DNA of 56,086 nt. Origin: Penium margaritaceum. Lineage: Eukaryota > Streptophyta > Zygnematophyceae > Desmidiales > Peniaceae. Where the stretch lies: NCBI GenBank assembly GCA_023375785.1, contig SZWC01006725.1, positions 7,672 through 63,757 on the forward strand, given 5' to 3'. Positions 43,214 through 53,566 of this stretch are shown piece by piece (position 1 is the stretch's first letter; the number at the start of each line of letters is the position of its first letter). The position numbers and the translations under genes were made by a program. Below the pieces are notes generated by a model, which was not told the DNA's origin, searched no databases, and was given only the letters and a program-made list of their open reading frames with translations.

Positions 43214-46200
43214 CATGGTCACTGACATATGCCTACTTTGGATGGTCATTGTGCACGGTAGTCACACCGTGCCACTACGTATTCAGGGTCTTTCTACTTG
43301 CTAGTCAATAAATAGTATTTCCAAACCATTGTTTCCCCCTCTGACCATTTGTGACTTGTATTATGAGTTGTCAACGTTGACCCCACATTGTGATGTTACT
43401 TGGTCATGGTCAGTGACATATGCCTACTTTGGTTGGTCAGTGTGCATGATAGCCACACCGTGCCACTACTTCTTGAAGGTCTTAGTACTTGCCAGTTGGA
43501 AACTAGTGTTCCTAAACCATTGTTCCACCCCCGGACCACTTCTGACTCATCTTATGAGTTATCAACGTTGACCACACATAGTGAGTTTCTTTGGTCATGG
43601 TCAGTGACATATGCCTACTTTGGTTGGTCATAGTGCATGATAGCCACACAGTGCCACTGCTTATTAAAGCTCTTTGTACCTGCTGGTAGATAACTAGTAT
43701 TTCCAAAGCATTGTTCCCCCCTTTGACTATTTGTGACTCGTGTTTTGAGTTCTCAACGTTGACCACACATAGTGAAAGTCTTTGGTCATGGCTACTGACA
43801 TGTGCCTACTTTGGATGGTCATTGTGCATGGTAGCCACGCCGTGCCACTACTTATTGAAGGTCTTTGTACTTGCTAGACAAAGAATATTGTTTCCAAACC
43901 ATTATTTGTCCCTCTATCTGTTTGTGACTCGTGTTATGTGCTGTCAACATTGACCACACATAGTGGTATTCTTTGTTCATGCTGAATGACATATGCCTAC
44001 TTTGGTTGGTCATTGTGAATGGTAGCCACACCGTGCCACTACTAATTGAATTTCTTTGTACTTGCTAGTTAAAAACTGGTATTCCAAAAACATAGTTTAC
44101 CCTTTTGACCATTTGTGACTTGTATTATGAGTTTTACATGTTGACAACATATAGTTAAATTCTTTGGTCATGGTAAGTGCCATATGCCTACTTTGGTTAG
44201 TCATTATGCATGGTAGCCACACCGTGGTACTACTTATTGAAGGTCTTTGTACTTGCTAGTCGATAACCAGTATTCCCATCCCAGTGTTTCCCCATCTGAC
44301 CATTTGTGTATCGTTTCATGAGTCGCCAACATTGACCACACATAGTGAGATTCTTTGGTTATTGTCAGTGACATATGCCAGCTTTGGTTGGTCATTTTGC
44401 ATGGTAGTCACACTGTGCTACTACTTATTGAATGTCTTTGTACTTGCCAGTTGATAACCAGTATTTCCAAACCATTGTTTGCCACTCTGACTATTTGTGA
44501 CTCGTATAATGATTTGGCAACGTTTTCCACACATAGTGAAATCATTTGGTCATGGTCATTGACATATGCCTGCTTTGGTTGGTCGTTGTGCATGGTAGCC
44601 ACACCGTGCCACTACTTATTGAAGGTATTTGTACTAGCTAGTCAATGACTTGTATTCCAAACCCACTATTTCACCCTCTTACCATTTGCGGATCGTATTA
44701 TGAGTTTTCAATGTTGACCACAAGTTGTGAAAGTCAAAGTTCTTTGACCTAATAATTATCACCTCCCATTTGGGAGGTGATAATTAGCTGGCCATGGTCA
44801 GTGACATATGCCTACATTCGTTGGTGATTGTGTGTGGTAGCCACACCGTGCCACTTCTTGTTGAAGGTCATTCTATTGGCTACTCAATGACTTGTATCCC
44901 AAAAACCATTGTTTCCCCCTTCTGACCATTTGTTACACGTGTTATGATTTGTCAACGTTGACCACACATAGTGAAATTCTTTGGTCATAGTTAGTAACAT
45001 ATGCCTATTTTGGTTGGTCATTATGCATGGTAGCCACACTGTGCCACTACTAATTGAAGATCTTTGTACTTGCTAGTTGATAACTAGTATTCCCAAACCA
45101 TTGTTTCCCCCTCTGACCATTTGTGACTCATATTATGAGTTGGCAGCATTGACGACACAGTGAATTTCTTTGGTCATGGTCACTGACATATGCCTACTTT
45201 GGATGGTCATTGTGCATAGTAGTCACACCATGCCACTACGTATTCATGGTCTTTCTACTTGCTAGTCGATAATTAGTATTTCCAAACCATTTTTTCTCCC
45301 TTTTACCATTCTTTACTTGTACAATGAGTTGTGAACGTTGACCACACATAGTGAAATTATTTGTTCATGATCAGTGACACATGCCTACTTTGGTTGGTCG
45401 TTGTGCATGAAAGCCACACCATGCCACTGCTTATTCAAGGTCTTAGTAATTGCTTGTCAAAAACTAGTGTTTCTAAACCATTGTTCTACCCTCTGACCAT
45501 TTGTGACTCGTATTATGAGTTATCAACGGCGACCTGACATAATGAAATTCTTTGGTCAGGGCTAGTGGAATTTTCCTAATTTGGGTGTTCGTTGTGCATG
45601 ATAGCTACGCAATGCCACAACGTATTGGAGGTCTTTGTACTTGCTAAATGAAAGAATTATTCCAATCCATTATTTCCCCTTGTGACCGTTTGTGACCTGT
45701 ATTATGAGTTGTCAATGTTGACAACACATAGTTATATTCTATGGTCATTGTCATTGACAAATGCCTACTTTGGTTGGTCATTGTGCATGGTGCCACACCG
45801 TGCCACTACTAATTGAAGTTCTTTGTATTTGCTAGATAATAACTGGTATTCCCAACCCAGTGTTTCCCCATCTGACCATTTGTTTCTCGTAATATGAGTC
45901 ATCATCGTTGACCACACATAGTAAAACTCTTTGGTTATGGTCAGTGACATATGCCAACTTTGGTTGGTCATTGTGCATGGTAGCCACACAGTGCTACTAC
46001 TTATTGAAGGTCTTTGTACTTGCTAGTTGATAACCAGTTTTTTCCAACCATTTTTTGCCACTCATACCATTTCTGACTCGTATTCTGAATTGGCAACATT
46101 TACCACACATAGTGAAAGTCTTTGGTCATGGTCAGAGACATATGACTGCTTTGGTTGGTCATTAGCATGGTAGCCACACCGTGCCACTACTTATTGAAGG

Positions 46201-49200
46201 TCTTTGTACAGGCTAGTCGATGACTTGTATTCTCAAAGCATTGTTTCCCCCCTCTGACCATTTGTGACTCGTATTGTGAATTGTCAACGTTGAACACACA
46301 TAGTGAAATTATTTGGTCATGGTCAGTGACATATGCCTTCTTTGGTTGGTCATTGTGCATGGTAGCCATGCTGTGCCACTACTAATTTAAGGTCTTTGTA
46401 CTTGCTAGATGATAACTAGTATTCCCAATCCATTGTTTCCCCCTCTGGCCATTTGTGACTATTATTATGAGTTGGCAACGTTGACGACACATAGTGAATT
46501 TCTTTGGTCATGTTCAGTGACATATGCCTTCTTTGGATGGTCATTGTGCATGGTAGTTACACTGTGCCACCACGTATTCAGGGTCTTTCTACTTGCTAGT
46601 CGATAACTAGTATTTGAAAACCATTGTTTCCCCCTCTGACCATTTGTGAATTGTACTATGAATTGTCAACGTTGACCACACATAGTGAAAGTATTTGGTC
46701 ATGGTAAGTGACATATGCCTACTTTGGATGGTCTGTGTGCATGATAGCCACAACGGGCCACTACTTATTGAAGGTCTTAAAACTTGCTAGTCGGAAACTA
46801 GTGTTCCTAAACCATTGTTCCACCATCTCACCATTTGTGACTTGTCGTATGAGTTATCAACATTGACCACACATTGTGAGTTTCTTTGGTCATGGTCCAT
46901 GACATATGCCTACTTTGGTTGGTCATAGTGCATGGTAGCCACACCGTGCCACTACTCATTAAAGCTCTTTGTTCTTGTTAATCGATAACTTGTATTTTCA
47001 AACCCATTGTTTTCCCCTTTGACTGCTTGTGACTCGTATGATGAGTTTTCAACGTTGACCACACATCGTGAAATTCTTTGGTCATGGGTAGTGACATATG
47101 CCTACTTTGGGTGGTCACTGTGCATGTTAGCCACACCGTCCCACTACTTGTTGAATGTCTTTGTACTTGCTAGAGGAAAAACATTATTGCCAAACAATTA
47201 CTGCCCCCTCTGACAGCTTGTTACTCGTGTTATGAGTTCTCAACGTTGACCACACATAGTGATATTATTTGGTCATGGTCACTGACATATGCCTTCTTTG
47301 GTTGGTCTTTGTGCATTAATTGAAGTGTTCTGTACTTGATAGTTAACAACAGGTATTCCCAACCCATTGTTTCCCCTTCTGACCATTTGTGACTCGTGTC
47401 ATGAGTTGTCAACGTTGACAACATATGATTAAATGTCTTGGTCATGGTCAGTGCCATATGCCTACTTTGGTTAGCCATTGTGCGTGGTAGTCACACCGTG
47501 CCACTTCTTATTGAAGTTCTTTTAACTTGATAGTTGCTAACCAGTTTTCCTAACCCAGTGTTTCCCCAGTTTACCATTTGTGTCTTGTAATATGAGTCGT
47601 CAACGTTGACCATACATGGTGAAATGCTTTGGTTATGGTCAGTGACATATGCCAACTTTTGTTGGTCATTATGCATGGTAGCCACACCCTGCTACTACTT
47701 ATTGAAGGTCTTTGTACCTGCAAGTTGATGACCAGTATTTTCCAACCATTGTTTCCCCCACTATTGAAGGTCTTTGTAATGGCTAGTTGATGACTTGTAT
47801 TCCAAAACCATTGTTTCCCCCTTATGACCATTTGTGACATGTATTATGATTTGTCAACGTTGACCACACATAGTGAAACTCTTTGGACATGGTCAGTGAC
47901 ATATGCCTACTTTGGTTGGTCATTGTGCACGGTAGCCATACATTGCCACTACTAATTGAAGGTGTTTGTACTTGCTATTTGATAACTAGTATTCCCAAAC
48001 CATTGTTTCCCACTCTGACCATTTGTGACTCGTATTATGAGTTGGCAACGTTGACGACACATAGTGAATTTCTTTGGTCATGGTCACTGACATATGCCTA
48101 CTTTGGTTGGTCATTGTGCATGGTAGTCACACCGTGCCACTATGTATTCAGGGACTTTCTACTTGCTAGTGGATAAATAGTACTTCCAAAACAATTTTTT
48201 TCCCTGTGTGACCATTTCTGACTTGTACTTTGAGTTGTCAACGTTGACCACACGTAGTGAAGTTATGTGGTCATGGTCAGTGACATATGCATACTTTGGT
48301 TGGTCATTGTGCGTGATAGCCACACCGTGCCACTACTTATTGAAGGTCTTAGTACCTGCTTGTCCTTAAATAGTGCTCCTAAACCATTGTACCATCCTCT
48401 GACCATTTGTGACTCGTCTTATGAGTTATCAACGTAGACCACACATTGTCAGTTTCTTTGGTCGTGGTCAGTAACAAATGCCTACTTTGGTTGGTCATAG
48501 TGTGTGGTAGCCACATAGTGCCACCACTTATTAAAGCTCTTTGTACTTGCTAGTCGATGACTAATTTTTCCAAACGATTGTTCCCCCATTTGAGGATTTG
48601 TGACTCAAATTATGAGTTGTCTACGTTAACCACACATAGTGAAATTGTTTGGTCATGACTAGTTACATATGCCTACTTTGGGTGGTCATTGTGCATGGTA
48701 GCCATGTTGTGCCACCACTTACTGAATGTATTTGTACTTGCCAGGCAAAACATATTAGTTCCAAACCATTATTTCTTTGTTCAACCGTTTGTCACTTGCA
48801 TTATGAGTTGTCAGGTTGACCACACATACCGATATTCTTTGGTCATGGCCACTGACATATGCCTACTTTGGTTGATCATTGTGCATGGTAGCCACACCGT
48901 GCCAGTACTAATTGAAGTTCATTGTACTTGCAAGTTAATAACTGGTATTTTGAAACCATTGTTTCCCCTTATGACCATTTGTGACTCGTATTATGAGTTG
49001 TCAATGTTGACAACGATTAGTTAAATTCTTTGGTCATGGTCCATGCCATCTGCTTGCTTTGGTTAGTCATTGTGCATGGTAGCCACACTGTGCTACTTCT
49101 CATTTAATTTTGTTGTACTTGCTATTTGATAACCACTATTCCCAACCCAGGGTTTCCCCGTCTGACCATTTGTGTGTTATGGGTCGTCAACGTTGACCAC

Positions 49201-49644
49201 ACATCGTGAAATCCTTTGGTTATGGGCAGTGACATATGCCAACTTTGGTTGGTCATTGTGCATGGTAGCAACACTGTGCTTGTACTTATTGAAGGTCTTT
49301 GTACTTGCTAGTTGATAAGCAGTATTTCCCAACCATTGTTTGCCCCTCTGACCATTTGTGACTCGTATTATGATTTGGCAGCATTGACCACACAGTGAAA
49401 TGTTTTGGTCATGGTCAGTTATATATGCCTGTTGTGGTTGGTCATTGTGTATGGTAGGCACACCGTGCCACTGCTTACTGAAGATATTTGTACTGGCTAG
49501 TCAATGACTTGTATTTCACAACCATTGTTTCCCCCTCTGACCATTTGTCATTCATATTATGAGTTCTCAATGTTGACCACACATTATGAAATTATTTGGT
49601 CATGGTCTGTGGCATGTTCCTACATTGATTGGCCATTGTGCGTG
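43214..49644. repeat. 191-bp satellite array, main block
   Basis: About 34 tandem copies. The GACATATGCC box starts at 43224, 43415, 43606, 43797 and 43988, each exactly 191 bp apart, with small indels further on. Conserved parts include GTGCATGGTAGCCACACC, GTGCCACTACTTATTGAAGG, CTTTGTACTTGCTAG, TGACCATTTGTGACTCGTAT and the perfect palindrome GTCAACGTTGAC. Monomers diverge by perhaps 10-20 percent by eye. Short frames are satellite by-products. Confidence 0.95.
44753..44786. repeat. Perfect 16-bp hairpin inserted in a satellite monomer
   Basis: TAATTATCACCTCCCA, a TT loop, then its exact reverse complement. Neighbouring monomers lack this sequence, so it is an insertion of about 50 bp in one monomer. 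Confidence 0.85.
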
Positions 49645-49649
49645 GTAGC

Positions 49650-50638
49650 TGTTGAAGATTTGCCCCTCTGCATGCCCAAGTGTGGCGCCGGGGGGCGCCG
49701 ACGAGCCGCCAGAGAGAGGAAAATCTTCGTCGACGGATCTGGCGACTCAAGGATTGCTCCGATCCTAAAATGGAGGATTGCCCCTAAAAGTTGCCAAGTT
49801 GCTGAATCCGGTGGAAGTTGTTTCACCGGAATCGGACAAGTAACGAGGGAGATGTGGGCTTCCAAATGTGGGGTGTGCGCGGCGGCTCTGTTTGTCGGCC
49901 GCTGTTCGACCGGAGGTGGATAATCCACCTGACCGAGTAACAAAAGTCCATCTGGAGATTTTGCTCCGGAAGGGCTGCCGAGGCGTCCGGTGAATGATCC
50001 GCCGGATGCCAGTAGTGCAGTTTGTTACTGAGGGACTTCGCCAAATTTCTGGCTCGGCGTCCGGAACTCATTAGTACATTTTGTTACTCGGGGACTTTGT
50101 CAAAATTCTGACTGCAGGTCCGCGAACAGGTTTCGACCCACATCCATCCCCATCACCAAACTCGATGATTAACTCATCGAAAAAGACCCCAAAGGCGCAA
50201 GGGGCGCCGCCACTACGCGTAGGGACATCTGCGCCTTCGGAATGGCGTTTTTGATGGGTCCTTGATGTGTGAAGGCGCCTCGGCGGGCGACGTCGTGCGC
50301 GCCGCCAAGTGAGCGGCTGGTTTGGGGTGCTGCGCTTCGACTGACGTAGCAGGAGCAACGGTTATCCAAATCGCACACAGTTTGGTGCGTTGGAGAGCTC
50401 ATGACTAGCCCTACAAATGTTTAGATCATGTCCATGTTAAGAAAAAACTAATGCAATTCGCGTTATTCCCTTCGTAAAAGTGACTGTCTCACAAACGCCT
50501 TCAACTCCCAGAAACATAGCGTGAGGTGACCAGAAAGCTCACGCTTAGACTCAGAACCTGCACAAAACATAGCCGTGAGCATAGTAGACCCGCCGGGCCA
50601 CGTTGGAACTGCCTCCACCCGGGGGCCAGATTCTGACA
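49650..50638. mobile_element. Solo-LTR-like insertion in the 191-bp satellite
   Basis: A 989-bp insert begins TGTTGAAG and ends TCTGACA. The satellite bases GTAGC occur on both sides (49645-49649 and 50639-50643), a 5-bp target duplication, and removing the insert restores the monomer. There are no coding motifs. Internal related segments (TTTTGTTACTCGGGGACTTTG near 50080 and a similar one near 50025) are seen. The ends and duplication fit an LTR left after recombination between two LTRs. Orientation is undetermined. Confidence 0.75.
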
Positions 50639-50643
50639 GTAGC

Positions 50644-51128
50644 CACATCTTGCCACTACTTATTGAAGGTCTATGTACTGGTTAGTCGATGACTTGTATT
50701 CCAAACCCATTTTTCCCGCCTTCTGACCATTGGTGACACGTATTATGATTTTTCAACATTGACCACACATAGTAAAATTCTTTGGTCATGGTCAGTGACA
50801 TATGCCTACTTTGGTTGGTCATTGTGCATAGTAGCCACACTGTGCCACTACTGATTGAAGGTCTTTGTACTTGCTAGTTGATGACTAGTATTCCCAAAGC
50901 ATTGTTTTACCGTCTGACCATTTGTTACTCATATTATGAGTTGGAAACGTCGAGGACACATAGTGAAGCTCTTTGGTCATGGTCACTGTCTTATGACTCC
51001 TTTGGATGGTCATTGTGCATGGTAGTCACACCGTGCTACTGTGTAATGAGGGTCTTTCTACTTGCTAGATGATAACTAGTGTTTCCAAACCATTGTTTCC
51101 CCCTCTGACCACTTGTGACTTGTACTAT
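50644..51128. repeat. 191-bp satellite array, remainder
   Basis: About 2.5 further monomers of the same 191-bp satellite, in register with the main block once the solo-LTR-like insert is removed. It ends within a TTGTACTATG segment at the left edge of copia 3. Confidence 0.93.
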
Positions 51129-52165
51129 GTGTTGTTCTTCTATGCCCCATAGCCACTACTATGGATAAAAAACGGACAGGTTGGGCATGCACTGCTCCCT
51201 TGGAGTAAGTCCCCCAGACCTTGTTCGTGGTGCAAGTCCAAGCGAGACACCAGAAGTGTAGCGCAACGGATAGCATGTTGGACTTAGGGACAACAGGTCC
51301 TGCGATCGAGCCTTGATGTGCGCAGGAGGTTTTTTGACCTTCTAGCACAGGGGAAGTTTCTTAGACATTTCTCCATGCATGAGGAGAGTGCGCCACTTGG
51401 CGGTCGATGCGCCAATTGGCGGACTGGTGAGGTGGTGTGGAGTGACCACCCCAAAAGTGTCACTACCCACACACCTTAGAAGCCAGGCCTAGGACTATAT
51501 GTACCAGGCTCATTCCTCATTCTAATTACACAATCTGGCCTTAGATGCTCCTCACAGAGTTGTCCAACTAAGGAACAGTATGACACTGGTTGGTCTAAGC
51601 CCCAGGAGTTAGTCTTTGACTAGCACCTCGCGCGAAAGTGACCAAGTGTTAAGTGGACACAGTTGCTAGCAAGTGATTGCCTAGGAACTGCTCAGTGTGG
51701 AACCGTGATCCTGAGGGTGATATCTTCTCCTAGCTGAAATGCTAGGAGCGGACGGCAGGTGCTATTGTGTCGGCCCTGTTTTTCTAGTCCGTTTGCCTCA
51801 GGCCGGTTGACAAAGGGTTATGGGCCCACAGTGACCAGTTGTAAGGCACGCTTCGCTCAACTCTGGTATGCTCTCTCCAAGTGCACACGCCGGCTCCATC
51901 AGCTCCATCAGCTCCATCAGCTCCATCACCTCCATCACCTCCAACGGCTTGGTCTGCACTTAGCACACAGGGACCAAGGACAAGCTCTACCCTTGGAGGC
52001 ACGACCCTTGTGTCCCAACCAGGACAAGCTCTGCCCTTGGTGGCAAGACCCTGGGTGTGTTGGTGTAGATGTATTCTTTGTCTGCAGGTGAACATCGGCT
52101 GGAGGGGTAAGCAACGGATCTGCATCCTAAAACCGGTAGCAGACGTCAGCTAACATCAGCCTACA
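51129..52165 (+). other. Putative 5' LTR and leader of copia 3
   Basis: Begins around TGTTGTTCTTC at the satellite junction. A CTATATG box near 51495 could be a TATA element. I could not fix the right LTR end. The sequence CGGTAGCAGACG near 52133 is only a loose match to an initiator-Met primer site, so boundaries are open. It contains a CTCCATCAG short tandem repeat and a direct repeat of about 50 bp (51970-52010 against 52020-52060, both with GACAAGCTCT and CCCTTGG). Confidence 0.5.
51893..51945. repeat. 9-bp tandem repeat (CTCCATCAG type)
   Basis: About five to six tandem copies of CTCCATCAG or CTCCATCAC within the leader of copia 3. Confidence 0.85.
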
Positions 52166-52213
52166 TTGGCCTCAACGCAGCAGAGACGTGGGAAGCAGAC
52201 AAGGGCAACAAAA

Positions 52214-53566
52214 ATGGTTGACCCATCGGGAGGAGTGGGGGCTGCCGCAGGGCAGTCCTCAAGCTCAACAGTGGCTACCACAGGGCAGACCACTGGAGCA
52301 AATGTGAGTGCTATGTCACTGCCGCAAGGTCTTGGACCCCTTGGAGGAATCCCCATTTTTGAGGGGATTGACTTCCCCCTTTGGAGATGGCAGTTCGAGC
52401 TGGCAATGAAAGTGTGCGGCTTCATCAAGCTACTGAAGGGAGAGGAGCAGGTTCCCGCGGAAGGCACATCTGAGCATGAGGCATGGATGGATCGAAATGA
52501 TATTGTCATGTCATTCATCAGCAACGCGATAGCCAAGAAGTATGTTCCCATCATTGTCGGGTACATGCTGGCTTCCGAAGCTTACGACAAGCTCAAGCGC
52601 GTGCACCAATCCACCTCCCTCGCGAACAGACTATTCATCCTACAACGGCTGATCAGCATGCGGGTGAATGAGGGCGAATCAATCCCCGATTTCCTACAGG
52701 AGTTTGAAGGACTCCTTGGCGAGGCTCGCCAGATGAACTGGGACCTTGACGAGAACATGCAAGCCATGATCCTCCTCATGGCGCTACCGGAGAGCTGGAG
52801 CCCGATGATCACCGTCATGGGCGGCTGGAAGGAGGACGACCTGACGTACACGGTAGTGTCCGAGTACGTGCGAAACGAGGCCATGCGCCGCAACGGAAGT
52901 GAGGCTAACTTCTCAGCCTATGCCGCACGCTACGGTGGCCGCGGGAGCAAAGGGTCAGCCTCTGGTCAAAAAGGCGGCAGCGGAAGCGGTGGTGGCGGAG
53001 GCAACAATGGCGGCAAGGCTCCCAAGCGACAGGGTAACTGCCGCAACTGCGGTAAACCTGGGCACTGGGCAAGAGAGTGCAGGTCGCCAATGAAGGAAGA
53101 CGGCGGAAGCGGTGGGAACAAAGGCAACAAAAAGGGTGGCAAAGAAGCCACCAACATGATGGCACAGAGCACGCCTCCAGCAAAAGGAGCGGCGCTGCTC
53201 AGGCCAGGAGCTTTTGGGCTCGACTCCGGCACCGATCATCACTCCAGCAATGACCAGGCTGGATTTGTCTCCATCGGCCCCACCGATTGGCGGTTCAGAT
53301 GTGCAAACGGCAGTGTCGTCAACGCAAAGGGCGTGGGAGACAAGTTGGTGAGCATCAACCTTAATGGTGCAGAGAAGGATCTACGGCTACGTGACGTGGT
53401 CTACATGCCCTCCTTTGCGGCAAACCTTCTGTCCGTGTCAAAGATAACGGACAACGACATGACAGTGGTGTTCACACAGAAGAAGGCGGTCATCGCCAGG
53501 AACAAGAACATCAAGGTCCAATGCCTATGCCAACAAAGATCTCGTGGCACAGGTTCCACGGGTTGA
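52214..53566 (+). pseudogene. copia 3 gag and protease frame
   Basis: The frame is open from 52166, but the first ATG is at 52214 (MVDPSGG). The protein follows Copia gag order: low-complexity N-terminus, FEGIDFPLWRWQFELAM, helices with NAIAKKYVPIIVGYMLASEA, LQRLISMRVNEGESIPDFLQ and ALPESW. A Gly-rich linker leads to a CX2CX4HX4C zinc knuckle (CRNCGKPGHWAREC, 53039-53080). A protease region follows with FGLDSGTDHH (DSG at 53222-53230) and FAANLLSVSKI. The frame ends at 53566 only because of a one-base shift near 53520, and pol continues in another frame. Apart from that shift the gag looks intact. Confidence 0.88.

Noticed and set aside
43329..49024. Short frames with DICLLWLV or SVTYAYFGWS peptides
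   Set aside because: They recur with the 191-bp satellite monomer and have no independent support.
51255..51335. Functional tRNA gene
   Set aside because: The A-box-like and weak B-box-like segments are there, but the anticodon and T stems do not pair, so I did not list it as a tRNA.
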